From positions 1 through 60,179 of the forward strand of contig LNDN01000036.1 in assembly GCA_001464065.1 (NCBI GenBank): a stretch of DNA of 60,179 nt, written 5' to 3'. Shown piece after piece: positions 8,380-17,999 of this stretch; within the stretch, counting starts at the first letter, position 1, and each line of letters starts with the position of its first letter. The translations under genes were made by a program, and so were the position numbers. The notes under the pieces were generated by a model. That model was not told the DNA's origin. It ran no database searches and saw only the letters and a program-made list of their open reading frames with translations. The stretch comes from Acidobacteria bacterium Ga0077522. GTDB lineage: Bacteria; Acidobacteriota; Vicinamibacteria; Vicinamibacterales; Vicinamibacteraceae.

Positions 8380-9460
8380 TCAACGCCTGTTCAACTTCTC
8401 CTCGGGCCCGGCGACGCTGCCCGAACCCGTGCTGCGCGAGGCGCAGCGTGACCTGTTCATGCTGCCGGGCGTCGGCATGTCGGTGATGGAGATCAGCCAC
8501 CGCTCGAAGGCCTTCGACGGCATCCTCGAGGACGCCGAGGCCACCCTGCGCGACGTGGCCGGCATCCCCGACAGCCACGCCGTCCTGTTCCTCCAGGGCG
8601 GTGCCAGTCTGCAGTTCTCGATGCTGCCGATGAACCTCCTCCCCCCGGGGCAGAGCGCCGACTACGTCATCACCGGCGTCTGGGGGCAGAAGGCCATCGC
8701 CGAAGCGCAGAAGGCGGGGACCGTGCGCGTGGCCGGGACCACCGAGCCCGACGGCTTCCGTCGCGTGCCGCGCCAGGACGAGCTGCAGCTCGACCCGGCC
8801 GCCGCCTACGTGCACGTGACCACCAACAACACCATCTACGGCACCCAGTGGCCCACCATGCCGCTGACCGGCGACGTCCCGCTGGTCGTCGATGCCTCCT
8901 CCGACATCTTCAGCGCGCCGATGGACGTGGCGCGCTTCGGCGTCATCTACGCCGGCGCCCAGAAGAACCTCGGGCCCTCCGGCGTCACCCTCGTCGTCAT
9001 CCGCAAGGATCTGCTGTCGCGTTCGTCCAAGGCGCTGCCGACGATGCTGAACTATGCGGTGCAGGCCGCCAACGGCTCGCGCTACAACACGCCGAACACG
9101 TTCGGCATCTACATCCTCGGCCTGGTCGCCCGCTGGATGCAGGGCGAAGGTGGCCTCGAGGCGATTGGCCGACGCAACGTCCGCAAGGCCGGCACGCTCT
9201 ACGCCGAGATCGATCGCACGGGCTTCTATCGCGGTCATGCCGATCGCGACGCGCGATCGCTCATGAACATCACGTTCCGCCTGCGCGACGAGGCCCTGGA
9301 CGAGGCGTTCGCGACGGACGCGACCCGAGAGGGCCTCGACGGGCTCAAGGGTCACCGCTCGGCCGGCGGTTTGCGGGCCTCCATGTACAACGCGTTCCCG
9401 GAGGCCGGGGTCGAGACGCTCGTCCAGTTCATGCGCGAGTTCGAGCGCACGCACGGGTGA
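8369..9460 (+). CDS. serC: phosphoserine aminotransferase
   Basis: A 363-residue PLP enzyme converting 3-phosphohydroxypyruvate and glutamate to phosphoserine in serine biosynthesis. It is recognised by the N-terminal FNFSSGPATLP, the MEISHRS motif, the LQGGAS phosphate-binding block and K199 in GAQKNLGPSG, the Schiff-base lysine. Length is normal for the family. It overlaps the DUF1015 gene and is followed after 34 bases by a TonB-dependent receptor gene. No serA or serB lies in the window. Confidence 0.97.
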   Translation: MKSDQRLFNFSSGPATLPEPVLREAQRDLFMLPGVGMSVMEISHRSKAFDGILEDAEATLRDVAGIPDSHAVLFLQGGASLQFSMLPMNLLPPGQSADYVITGVWGQKAIAEAQKAGTVRVAGTTEPDGFRRVPRQDELQLDPAAAYVHVTTNNTIYGTQWPTMPLTGDVPLVVDASSDIFSAPMDVARFGVIYAGAQKNLGPSGVTLVVIRKDLLSRSSKALPTMLNYAVQAANGSRYNTPNTFGIYILGLVARWMQGEGGLEAIGRRNVRKAGTLYAEIDRTGFYRGHADRDARSLMNITFRLRDEALDEAFATDATREGLDGLKGHRSAGGLRASMYNAFPEAGVETLVQFMREFERTHG

Positions 9461-9494
9461 CCGTGTCTCCCGTCTTCCGTAGTCAGGAATCATC

Positions 9495-11711
9495 GTGAAC
9501 TCCCCCCGTCAGTGGTGCGTGGCGCTTCTCGCCACGCTCGTCTTCTCCTCGCTCGGCGCCGCGCAGCCTCCGGCGGCTGACCTGCGCGTGCGCGTGTCCG
9601 ACACGCTCGGTGATCCCATTGCCGGCGCCAGCGCCGTCGTCACTGCCGAGGATGGCGGTAGCGGTCGAGCGGTGATCACCGGGCCCGATGGCGTCGCCAC
9701 CGTGCCGGTCCCCGAGCGACCGGGGCCCCTGCTGTTGCGCGTGTCCGCCCCGGGATTCGCCGAGCACCTCGAGGCCCTGCAGCCTGGCTCCGCGGCCTTC
9801 GACGTCACGCTCCAGCCAGCGGCGCGGACCGAGCAGGTGACCGTCACCGCCGGGCGCCGACCGGTGCGAGGGGCCGAACTGCCGGCCGACGCCACCGTCC
9901 TGTCGCGCCGCGATCTCGAAGTGACGGCCGCCGGCACCCTCGACGACGTGCTGCGACTGACGCCGGGCTTCTCGCTGTTTCGGCGGTCGCCGTCGCGAAC
10001 GGCCAACCCGACGACCCAGGGCGTCACGCTGCGGGGGTTGTCGGCCTCTGGCGCCAGCCGCACGCTGGTGCTGGCCGACGGTGTCCCGCTGAACGACCCG
10101 TTCGGCGGGTGGGTGAGCTGGGACCGCGTGCCGCAGGTCGCCATCGACCGCGTCGAAGTCGTCCGTGGCGGCGCCAGCGATCTCTACGGCGCCGACGCGG
10201 CCGGCGGCGTGATCCAGGTGCTGTCCGTGGAGCCGTCGTCGCCAGTGGCGCGCCTGCTCGTCGAGGGCGGCAGCCAGGCGACGGGCCGGGTGTCGGCGCT
10301 GGCCGGGACCCGACGCGGGCCCTGGCTCGGCTCGGTGTCGGGGGAATGGAGCACGACCGACGGCGCCATTCCGATTGCGCCAGAGATTCGCGGCCCCATC
10401 GACGTGCCGGCGGGCGTCGAGTCCTCCGTGTTGTCGGTAAGTGCCGGTGCCGCCATCACGCGGCTCTGGCGCACGTCGCTGCGCGCGCAGGTGTACGACG
10501 AAGACCGCACCAATGGCACCCCGCTGCAGGACAACGACACCAACCAGCGCCAGGCGAGCATCGACGTCACGGGCGCCGGACCCTGGGGCGACCTGCGGGT
10601 GCGCGGCTTCGCGCTGGGACAGGGCTACGACCAGGCGTTCTCGGCGGTCAACGCCACGCGCACCGGCGAGACCCTCAGTTCACGCCAGCGGGTCAGCGCC
10701 ACGAGCGCCGGGGCGTCGGCCGAGTACGTGCGGGCAATCGGGCGCGTCGTGCTGCTGGCGGGCGGCGACATGCGTCGGGTCGAGGGCGACATGATCGAAC
10801 GGCGCCCGACGGGCGCCCCGACCATCGCCGATGGCCAGCAGGACATGCTCGGCGGCTTCGCGCAGGTCACGTGGGCGGCCGCGCCGCGTCTCGTCGTGGT
10901 GGGCGGGCTGCGCGGCGATGCCATCGATGTCGACACGACGCCCGGCGGCACGCGCGACATCAACGCGCTCTCGCCCAAGGCCTCCGTGGCCTGGTCCGCG
11001 CCGCACGCGTTCACCGTGCGGGCGAGTGGCTACCGCGCCTTCCGTGCGCCGACGCTCAACGAGCGGCTCCGCTCGTTCCGGGCCGGCAACGCCCTCACCC
11101 AGAACAACCCCGCGCTCGAGATGGAACGGGTCACCGGGGGCGACGTCAGCCTCGCGTGGGAACCGCGCCGTGTCTCGCTGCGCGCCACGCTCTTCGCCGC
11201 CCGCCTCGAGGACGCCATCACCAACGTCACCGTGACCAGCACCCCCACGCTCATCACCCGCGAACGTCGCAACGCCGGCGAGATCGGCGCCCGTGGGCTC
11301 GAGGTGGAAGGGCGCGTGCAGGTGCTGTCGTCCCTGTCGGTGGCCGGGACCCTGGCGTGGACGCGGTCCCGCTTCGACGAGTCCGGCGAACCCGGCCTCC
11401 AGGGCAACCGCGTCCCGCAGGTGCCCATCGCCCAGGGCGGTGTGGACGTCCGCTGGCAGCCGTTCGCGCCGTCGATGATCGCCGCCCAGGTCCGGTGGAC
11501 CAGCAGCCAGTTCGACGACGACCGCAATCTGTTCGAGTTGGGGACGTCGACGGTGGCCGACCTGATTGGGGAGCACCGCTTCGCCGACGCCCTGCGTGGC
11601 TTCGTCGCCGTGGAGAACCTCTTCGACGCCGACTACGACACCGGCCGCACGCCGCAGCGCACCGTCGGCCCACCCCGACGCGTCCGCGCCGGCGTCAGGG
11701 TGACGTTCTAG
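9495..11711 (+). CDS. TonB-dependent outer-membrane receptor with CarboxypepD_reg domain
   Basis: A 738-residue protein: signal peptide (1-23), a carboxypeptidase-regulatory Ig-like domain (about 27-110), a plug (about 125-240, with VLADGVPLNDPFGG and DRVEVVRGGASDLYGADAAGG) and a C-terminal beta-barrel ending in Phe (VRAGVRVTF). It should import a substrate across the outer membrane using TonB energy; the plug resembles BtuB/FepA-type receptors but the ligand is unknown. The GTG start at 9495 gives the signal peptide. The stop overlaps the pcnB stop in a shared CTAG, leaving no room for a terminator. Confidence 0.93.
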   Translation: MNSPRQWCVALLATLVFSSLGAAQPPAADLRVRVSDTLGDPIAGASAVVTAEDGGSGRAVITGPDGVATVPVPERPGPLLLRVSAPGFAEHLEALQPGSAAFDVTLQPAARTEQVTVTAGRRPVRGAELPADATVLSRRDLEVTAAGTLDDVLRLTPGFSLFRRSPSRTANPTTQGVTLRGLSASGASRTLVLADGVPLNDPFGGWVSWDRVPQVAIDRVEVVRGGASDLYGADAAGGVIQVLSVEPSSPVARLLVEGGSQATGRVSALAGTRRGPWLGSVSGEWSTTDGAIPIAPEIRGPIDVPAGVESSVLSVSAGAAITRLWRTSLRAQVYDEDRTNGTPLQDNDTNQRQASIDVTGAGPWGDLRVRGFALGQGYDQAFSAVNATRTGETLSSRQRVSATSAGASAEYVRAIGRVVLLAGGDMRRVEGDMIERRPTGAPTIADGQQDMLGGFAQVTWAAAPRLVVVGGLRGDAIDVDTTPGGTRDINALSPKASVAWSAPHAFTVRASGYRAFRAPTLNERLRSFRAGNALTQNNPALEMERVTGGDVSLAWEPRRVSLRATLFAARLEDAITNVTVTSTPTLITRERRNAGEIGARGLEVEGRVQVLSSLSVAGTLAWTRSRFDESGEPGLQGNRVPQVPIAQGGVDVRWQPFAPSMIAAQVRWTSSQFDDDRNLFELGTSTVADLIGEHRFADALRGFVAVENLFDADYDTGRTPQRTVGPPRRVRAGVRVTF

Positions 11712-13015
11712 CGCACCGGGGGCCGGCGCCGACGGGGACGTCGCCGCCGACGTACGCCGTCGTCCTCGGGCACGGGCGTCGGTGGATCTTCGCGCAGCAA
11801 CGTCTCCCAGTGCTCGACGACCTCCGGGTACTCCCCGTGGATGTCGAGCCAGGTCAGGGCATCGCGGAAGGCGCCGCGGTGCATCAGGGCGCGCTGCACG
11901 CGGGCCGGGGCGTTGGTCTCGAGCAGGCGCTTCTGCAGCGACAGCAGGTGCCGCAGCTTCTCGATGTCCTTGCGGGCCACCTGCATCTGCCCGAGCATGT
12001 GCGGCGCGTCGCGCTCCCAGTCGTCGTGGTACCGGTAGCGATGCCCCTCGTCCTTCAGCAGGCCGAGCGGCAGCAGCAGCGTGCCGGCCAGAATCGGATT
12101 GCTCAGCGTCTCCGGGGCGTCGTCGAAGCGACGGCGGTAGGCGTCGACGGCCTCGAAGGCCTCGGTGAGCGGACCATCGTCGTTGAGCAGCTCGGGGGAC
12201 ATGTGCTCGAGCAGCCCGCTGTCGGCGAGGTGGTCGAAGCACGAGCGCGCGTGCCCACTGCGCAGAATCTTGTAGTACTCCTCGAGCAGGCGCGCCGACG
12301 ACGCCTGGCCGATGAGCGGGGCCTTGCGCTCGATGGCGTCCATCACCTCGCCGTCGACGCTGAAGTCGAGACGGGCGGCCAGGACGAGCGCCCGCAGCAT
12401 GCGGACCGGGTCTTCCACGAACCGCACGTCGGGATCGCCGATGCAGCGAATCAGCCGCTGGTCGAGATCCTCGAGGCCGCCGGTGTAGTCGATGATCGAG
12501 AAGGTCCCGATGTCGTAGAACAGGGCGTTGACGGTGAAGTCCCGGCGGAAGGCATCTTCCTCGGGCGTGCCGTACTCGTTGTCGCGCTGGATCGGCCGGT
12601 CGATGATCTCGGCCGACACATCCGCACCCGGATCGGCGACGATGGGCAGGTCGCCGTCGTCCGGATGATCGGGGCGGAAGTGTTGCTCCTGCGGCTCCGG
12701 GGTGCCGGTCACCTGCTTGCGGAACGTCGCGACCTCGATCGTCTTCGTGCCGTAGCGGATGTGGGCGAGCCTGAACCGCCGTCCGATGATCCAGCAGTTG
12801 CGGAAGAGGCGCTTGACGTCGTGCGGGTGCGCGCTCGTTCCGATGTCGAAGTCCTTGGGACGACGATGGAGGAGGAGATCGCGTACGCTGCCCCCCACGA
12901 GATAGGCCTCGAAGTTGGACGCGTGCAGGCGGTAGAGGACGCGGAGGGCATCGGGGTCGATGTCCCGCCGCGAGAGGCCATGCTCGCTCCTCGCGACGAC
13001 AATTGGAGTGACCAC
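11708..13015 (-). CDS. pcnB: poly(A) polymerase / tRNA nucleotidyltransferase family protein
   Basis: A 435-residue class II nucleotidyltransferase. YLVGGSVRD (39-47) and D55-F-D57 form the catalytic NTase core. FRNCWIIGRRFRLAHIRYG followed by IEVATFRK is characteristic of PcnB-type poly(A) polymerases rather than CCA-adding enzymes. RRDFTVNALFYDI and VEDPVRMLRALVLAARLDF are the usual following motifs. The product would add 3' tails to RNA in turnover. The C-terminus is a run of arginines ([15 protein letters not shown]), a likely RNA-binding tail. The start is GTG 13015; the frame is open further upstream but homology begins here and a TATACT hexamer lies 8 bases upstream. Confidence 0.88.
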   Translation of the reverse strand: MVTPIVVARSEHGLSRRDIDPDALRVLYRLHASNFEAYLVGGSVRDLLLHRRPKDFDIGTSAHPHDVKRLFRNCWIIGRRFRLAHIRYGTKTIEVATFRKQVTGTPEPQEQHFRPDHPDDGDLPIVADPGADVSAEIIDRPIQRDNEYGTPEEDAFRRDFTVNALFYDIGTFSIIDYTGGLEDLDQRLIRCIGDPDVRFVEDPVRMLRALVLAARLDFSVDGEVMDAIERKAPLIGQASSARLLEEYYKILRSGHARSCFDHLADSGLLEHMSPELLNDDGPLTEAFEAVDAYRRRFDDAPETLSNPILAGTLLLPLGLLKDEGHRYRYHDDWERDAPHMLGQMQVARKDIEKLRHLLSLQKRLLETNAPARVQRALMHRGAFRDALTWLDIHGEYPEVVEHWETLLREDPPTPVPEDDGVRRRRRPRRRRPPVR

Positions 13016-13023
13016 GCCTCGGG

Positions 13024-13029
13024 AGTATA
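13024..13029 (-). promoter_or_regulatory. candidate -10 box TATACT before pcnB
   Basis: The hexamer differs from the sigma-70 consensus at one position and ends 8 bases before GTG 13015, with no SD. It implies a leader of only a few bases. Confidence 0.6.
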
Positions 13030-13066
13030 GCAAGTCGCCGGGGTTCGAGGTTTGGAAGTGGCTGAC

Positions 13067-13897
13067 ATGCAAGCACTTACTGTTTTCATTCACGGATGGG
13101 CCGGTCTGGCGCTCCTGATGGCGGGCAGCGCGACGGTGCTGGCGCAGCCGGCACCGGTGGACCCGCTGGCGCGCGCCAGGCAGCTCTACAACGCCGAGAA
13201 GTACGACGAGGCCATCACGGCGGCGCGCGACGCCGCGGCACGGCCGGGCTCGAAGAACGAGGCTGGGTTGCTGCTCGGGCGGGCCCTGCTGGAGCGGCAT
13301 CGCGCCAGCCGGGTGGCCGGGGACCTCGACGCCGCGCGGGCGGCGCTGCGTGGGGTCGACGCCACCAGCCTGGCCGACCGCAGCCGCCTGGATCTGGTGG
13401 TCGGGCTGGGGGAGGCGCTGTACCTCGACGGCGACTACCGCTCGGCCGCGGCGCTGCTGGAGCCCGTGCTCGAGCAGATGGGCCTGCTGGCCCCCCCGGC
13501 CCGTGAGCAGGTGGTGGACTGGTGGGCGACGGCGATGGACCGCTACGCGCAGACCCGCCCGCCGGATGAGCGGACGGCGATCTACGACGGCATCGCGGCC
13601 CGGCTCCGGCTGCATCTCGGGCGCTACCCGGATTCGGCGGCCGCGTCCTACTGGCTCCCCGCGTCGGCCCTGGCCAGCGGCGATCTCGAACTGGCCTGGG
13701 ATCTGGCGCTGGCTGGCTGGGTCCGGTCCGTGCTGGCCCCGGACAAGGGCGTGGCGCTGCGCGCCGATCTCGACCGCCTCGTGACCCAGGCGCTGATTCC
13801 CGAGCGCGTCAAGCGACTCGCCAACGAGCCGGATGCCGCGGCCGCCGCCCGCTTCACGGCCGAGTGGGACGAGGCCAAGACCCGCTGGCCGCAGTAA
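13067..13897 (+). CDS. exported protein with TPR-like repeats
   Basis: A 276-residue protein from ATG 13067, chosen over a TTG at 13052 because GGAAG lies 8 bases upstream and the signal peptide (ending TVLAQP) then has normal length. Residues 30-150 contain helical repeats with TPR-like spacing (ARQLYNAEKYDEAITAARDAA; LGEALYLDGDYRSAAALLEPV). It is probably periplasmic and scaffolding; no enzyme motif was seen. It is divergent from pcnB with a 51-base shared region, and convergent with the ceramidase-like gene 50 bases away. Confidence 0.75.
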   Translation: MQALTVFIHGWAGLALLMAGSATVLAQPAPVDPLARARQLYNAEKYDEAITAARDAAARPGSKNEAGLLLGRALLERHRASRVAGDLDAARAALRGVDATSLADRSRLDLVVGLGEALYLDGDYRSAAALLEPVLEQMGLLAPPAREQVVDWWATAMDRYAQTRPPDERTAIYDGIAARLRLHLGRYPDSAAASYWLPASALASGDLELAWDLALAGWVRSVLAPDKGVALRADLDRLVTQALIPERVKRLANEPDAAAAARFTAEWDEAKTRWPQ

Positions 13898-13947
13898 CCC
13901 GCACCGGGAGGCCGACGCGTCCGCGCCCGCTCAGGCCGGACCGCGGC

Positions 13948-15264
13948 TCACCTGCCGCGACCCCGCAGACAGGCGCTCACCACCTGGGTGAGATCGTCCT
14001 CGACGCTCTCGGTGAAGGGCGAGGTCCGTGTCTCGTATCCGCCCTCGGCGAAGGCCTTCTTCGTGGCCAGGTAGCCGAACCAGCCGTTGGTGTAGCCGAA
14101 GTAGAACGTCTGGGCGAACGGCGAACGGCTGCGAATCCCCATCGAAATCTCGCAGAAGAGCTCGACCGGGGCCGACCAGAGCGCGAGGTCGTCATTGACG
14201 ATCAGCACCCGGACCGGCAGGCGGATGAGGCCGGCCTCGCCTTCGCGTGCCTCGAGGTAGTCGCCGATGTCAGGGGTCCACCCGAATCCCTCGCGGCGCG
14301 GCGTCTCGACGATCTTCTGGAGCGGCCGCAGGCGCACCGGCGCGCCGGACGCGCGGATGGCAGTGTTGGCGGCAAGGATTCTGTCGCCCAGCAGCACGTT
14401 GAACTCGGTGATGTGCGCGGCGCGGAAATCGGGCTGGACCGAGTAGATGGGGGCGAGGTCCCCGGCGGCGCCATTGATGAAGAGGACCGGAGCGCCCACC
14501 CGCTCTTCGACGTAGGCGCTCACCGTGCCCGCCGCATCGCCGCTGATCAATGTGTTCTGCGGGCCGAGCGCGGTGGCATGCATGGAGTAGTTGGCGATCA
14601 GGGCGATCGGTGCGCCTTCGGGGCGTTCGAGACGGATGAGGCCGATCTGTCTGTCCACTGGGCCATCGGGGTTCAGGCCCAGCGAGATCACGCCCTTGGG
14701 GTCGCGGGCGCGCCGGTTGATGTTGGCCGCGGAATAGCCCGTGCCCGAGGCAAGGCGCGCCGGCGCGAGCTTCGACCGCGCGTCCTTGATGGCATCGATG
14801 AGCGCCCGCTGCACAAACGCCGTGTACTCGACATCCGGCGGGTGGCCATAGCGCTCCGGCATCATGAGCTTCGCCATCCCGTGCGGCCCGACTTCGGGGG
14901 CTGAGTGCGTGTGCGTGACGCTCCACCAGACCTGGACCGGGTCGATGCCGGTCTCCTTCTTCAACTGCGCGGCGAACTCGTCATAGACCGAGGGGGCGAT
15001 CAGGCAGAGGTCGGTCGATGCGAGAAAGAACTGCGTCCTGCCATCGTCCATGGCGACGACGCGGTGGAAGATCCGGTCGTGAACGCCACTGGACTGGCGC
15101 GGCGGATAGCCTGCCAGCCACTTGCTGGTCGAGGGCGTGATGTCCACCTTGACCGCGGAGGCGCGGAACCGGCTGGGTTGAGCCGTGGCCACGGGGCCGG
15201 CCAGCGTCAGGGCGAGCAGCGTGCCGACAGACAACGCGCGTGAAACGAATGTGCCAGTGGTCAT
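13948..15264 (-). CDS. secreted neutral/alkaline ceramidase N-terminal domain protein
   Basis: A 438-residue exported protein (signal peptide ending ATAQP). The segment VDITPS, the DLCLIAPSVYDEF block, WWSVTHTHSAPEVG (H118, H120) and FINGAAGDLAPIY match the N-terminal domain of neutral ceramidases, where the histidines bind zinc. Full neutral ceramidases are longer, so this belongs to the shorter stand-alone family common in Acidobacteriota and Planctomycetes. Its hydrolase substrate (ceramide or another amide) is unknown. ATG 15264 has GGGAG 5 bases upstream. It follows polA by 31 bases on the same strand and may be cotranscribed. Confidence 0.85.
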   Translation of the reverse strand: MTTGTFVSRALSVGTLLALTLAGPVATAQPSRFRASAVKVDITPSTSKWLAGYPPRQSSGVHDRIFHRVVAMDDGRTQFFLASTDLCLIAPSVYDEFAAQLKKETGIDPVQVWWSVTHTHSAPEVGPHGMAKLMMPERYGHPPDVEYTAFVQRALIDAIKDARSKLAPARLASGTGYSAANINRRARDPKGVISLGLNPDGPVDRQIGLIRLERPEGAPIALIANYSMHATALGPQNTLISGDAAGTVSAYVEERVGAPVLFINGAAGDLAPIYSVQPDFRAAHITEFNVLLGDRILAANTAIRASGAPVRLRPLQKIVETPRREGFGWTPDIGDYLEAREGEAGLIRLPVRVLIVNDDLALWSAPVELFCEISMGIRSRSPFAQTFYFGYTNGWFGYLATKKAFAEGGYETRTSPFTESVEDDLTQVVSACLRGRGR

Positions 15265-15295
15265 GACAACTCCCTGCGTCTTCAGCGCTGCGGCG

Positions 15296-17977
15296 TCAGG
15301 CCTTGGCGTCGTTCCATGTGCGTCCCACTCCCACGTCCACATCGAGGGGCACGTCCAGCGTCACCGCATGTTCCATGTGGTGCTTGACGAGCGCGGCAGC
15401 GTCGTCAGCAGCGGCTTCGGGCACCTCGAACACCAGTTCGTCGTGCACCGTCAGGATCATGCGCAGGCCGGGCACACGCGCCTGCGCGCGATGCAGGTCG
15501 ATCATCGCCCGCTTCAGGATGTCGGCCGCCGTGCCCTGAATCGGCAGGTTCACCGTCACGCGCTCGGCGGCGGCGCGGATCTGCCCGTTGCGGCTCGTCA
15601 GCTCCGGCACGCGTCGACGACGGCCGAACAGCGTGCTCACGACCCCGGTGTCGCGCGCCCTGGCGATCGTCTCGTCGATGAACTGCCGCACTGACGGATA
15701 GCCGGCGAAGTAGGCATCGATGAAGGCCTGGGCGGCCTGCTGGGTGACGCCGATGTCCTTGGCCAGCGTGAAGGCCGTCTTGCCGTAGAGCAGTGCGTAG
15801 TTGATGATCTTGGCCCGGCGACGCAGCTCGTGCGGGCTCAGCCCGCTGTCCTCGCCGAACACCCGCGCCGACGTCTGGTCGTGGATGTCATCGCCCCGCC
15901 GGAAGGCCTCGATGAGGCTCTGTTCCTGCGCCATGTGGGCGAGGACCCGGAGTTCGATTTGCGAGTAGTCGGCCGAGATCAGCACGTGGCCCGGCTCGGC
16001 GATGAAGGCCCCGCGGATCTCGCGCCCCAGCTCCGTGCGGATCGGGATGTTCTGCAGGTTGGGGTCGCTGCTGCTCAGGCGACCGGTCGCCGCGACGGCC
16101 TGGTTGAACGTGGTGTGGACGCGGCCGGTCTTCGGGTGCACGAGCTGCGGCAGGGCGTCGACGTACGTGCCCTTCAACTTCATCATCGCGCGCCAGTCGA
16201 GGATCTCGCGGGCGATGTCGTGCGTCAGCGCGAGCTCCTCGAGCACCTCGGCGGCTGTCGAGGCGGTCCGCTCCTTGCCGGTGCGCTTGAGCACCGGCAG
16301 CTGCATCTTCTCGAAGAGGATCTCGCCGAGCTGCTTGGGCGAGTTGATGTTGAATGTCGAGCCCGCCAGCGCGAAGATGCGCGCCGAGCGCGACTCGAGC
16401 TCGGCGTCCATCCGCGTCGAGAGCCCCGCGAGGACCGCGGTGTCGACGTGGATGCCGGCCTGCTCGATGGCGCACAGGGCGGGCAGCAGCGCCAGCTCGA
16501 ACTCCTCGTAGATGCCCGTGAGTCCGTCGGCCGCCAGCGACGGGCGCAGATCGGCCGTCAGCTGCATGGCCAGGTCGGCCCGCTCGCAGGCCCACGTGGT
16601 CATCGACTCGACCGCGACCTGCGAGACGGCGATGGCCTTGACGCCCTTGCCCCGCAGCGACTCGCTGTCCATGGCCTTGTACCCGAGGCGTTCGAGGGCC
16701 AGGGGCTCGACCGCGTGCGCCGCGCTCGAGGCATCCAGCACGTAGCTGGCCAGCATCACGTCGTCTCGGATGCCATCCAGCGTCAGGCCGTGCCTGGCCA
16801 GGATGAGCGACATCGCCTTCATGTCGTGCCCGGTCTTGCCGACGGCGGGGTCGGCCAGCAGGGGGCCGATGAACTCGCCGACCGACCGTGCCGACAGGTT
16901 GGGGCAGGCGTCGAGCGACGTGTGGGCCAGCGGCACGTAGACCGCGCGGCTGTCGCCGGTGCCGATGGCGATGCCGACGAGATTGGCCTGCATGGCGGGC
17001 AACCCGTCGGTGACGAGGTACACGGCACACTGGCCAGCCTGACGGATGTGCGCGGCGAGCTCCTGCAGGTCCTCGCTGTCGCCGCAGGTGCTGAACGTGC
17101 GCACGACGTCGGCGGCGGTCGGCGCGAAGGCCGTGACCAGCGACTTGAAGCCGAGACGGCTGAACAGCTCGTAGCAGCGCCGCTGATCGGGCCCGACGTA
17201 GCGCAGCGCGTCCATCTCGACGACGACTGGCACGTCGCAGTGCAGGCGCACCATGTCGCGGCTGAGCCGGGCCTCGGCTTCGTGTGCCAGCAGTGCCTCC
17301 CGGTAGCGCTTCTGCGGCAGCGTCGAGGCGGCGGCGAGCAGCGCATCGAGCGACCCGTGCTGCGCGATCAGTTCCCGGGCGCCCTTCTCGCCGATGCCCG
17401 GCACCCCCTTCACGTTGTCGATGGCGTCGCCCATGAGCGCGAGGACGTCGACCACCTGATCCGGCCGGACGCCGAACTTCTCCTGCACGCCCGTGCCGTC
17501 GTACCAGGTGCCCTCGTCGCGCGGGTTGTAGACGCGGACGTGGCCATCGACCATCTGGAAGAAGTCCTTGTCGCCGGTGACGATGGCCGCGTCCAGCCCG
17601 TGGGCGATGGCGCGCGTCGCCAGCGTGGCGATGACGTCGTCGGCCTCGTAGTCGCCATGGGTCAGCACGCGGACGCCCATGGCCTCGCAGGCGTCGTGCA
17701 CGAGCGCCACCTGCTCGACGAGATCGGCCGGCATGGGGGTGCGATTGGCCTTGTAGTCGGCCTGCAGGGCATCGCGGAAGGTCGGCCCGGCGAGGTCGAA
17801 CGCGGCGGCGATGTAGGCCGGCTGGTGGTCGGCGATCAGCTTGCGCAGCATCGTCACGAAGCCGTACACCGCGTTGGTGGACTTGCCGTCCGGCCCCGTC
17901 AGTCCGCGGATCGCGTGATACGCGCGGTACATCTGGTTGTTGCCGTCGATGAGGAACAGGATCGGACGTTCGGGCAC
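15296..17977 (-). CDS. polA: DNA polymerase I (proofreading site apparently lost)
   Basis: An 893-residue protein with three domains. The 5' nuclease (1-290) has LIDGNNQMYRAYHA, GDYEADDVIA, TGDKDFFQ and GVPGIGEKGA. The polymerase has motif A D670-YSQIELR, motif B RRAKIINYALLYG (K723, Y727) and motif C H845-D-E. In the central exonuclease fold the E. coli acids D355 and E357 align by eye to Tyr and Val (VYLVTDGLP before ANLVG), D424 aligns to Met (GHDMKAMSL) and Y497 to Trp, while D501 is kept. Proofreading is therefore probably absent, as in Taq and Bst enzymes. The GTG start has TAGAAT 5 bases upstream. Confidence 0.97.
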   Translation of the reverse strand: MPERPILFLIDGNNQMYRAYHAIRGLTGPDGKSTNAVYGFVTMLRKLIADHQPAYIAAAFDLAGPTFRDALQADYKANRTPMPADLVEQVALVHDACEAMGVRVLTHGDYEADDVIATLATRAIAHGLDAAIVTGDKDFFQMVDGHVRVYNPRDEGTWYDGTGVQEKFGVRPDQVVDVLALMGDAIDNVKGVPGIGEKGARELIAQHGSLDALLAAASTLPQKRYREALLAHEAEARLSRDMVRLHCDVPVVVEMDALRYVGPDQRRCYELFSRLGFKSLVTAFAPTAADVVRTFSTCGDSEDLQELAAHIRQAGQCAVYLVTDGLPAMQANLVGIAIGTGDSRAVYVPLAHTSLDACPNLSARSVGEFIGPLLADPAVGKTGHDMKAMSLILARHGLTLDGIRDDVMLASYVLDASSAAHAVEPLALERLGYKAMDSESLRGKGVKAIAVSQVAVESMTTWACERADLAMQLTADLRPSLAADGLTGIYEEFELALLPALCAIEQAGIHVDTAVLAGLSTRMDAELESRSARIFALAGSTFNINSPKQLGEILFEKMQLPVLKRTGKERTASTAAEVLEELALTHDIAREILDWRAMMKLKGTYVDALPQLVHPKTGRVHTTFNQAVAATGRLSSSDPNLQNIPIRTELGREIRGAFIAEPGHVLISADYSQIELRVLAHMAQEQSLIEAFRRGDDIHDQTSARVFGEDSGLSPHELRRRAKIINYALLYGKTAFTLAKDIGVTQQAAQAFIDAYFAGYPSVRQFIDETIARARDTGVVSTLFGRRRRVPELTSRNGQIRAAAERVTVNLPIQGTAADILKRAMIDLHRAQARVPGLRMILTVHDELVFEVPEAAADDAAALVKHHMEHAVTLDVPLDVDVGVGRTWNDAKA

Positions 17978-17982
17978 AGGTG

Positions 17983-17988
17983 ATTCTA
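17983..17988 (-). promoter_or_regulatory. candidate -10 box TAGAAT before polA
   Basis: TAGAAT ends 5 bases before GTG 17977 and no SD is present. Identical to the box before the DUF1015 gene. Confidence 0.6.
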
Positions 17989-17999
17989 GCCGCCGGAGT

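Noticed and set aside
10109-13076. Very long open frames (973 and 798 codons) across the receptor and pcnB region
   Set aside because: They are out-of-frame shadows in GC-rich sequence: Arg/Pro/Ala-rich, no motifs, and overlapping two recognised genes.
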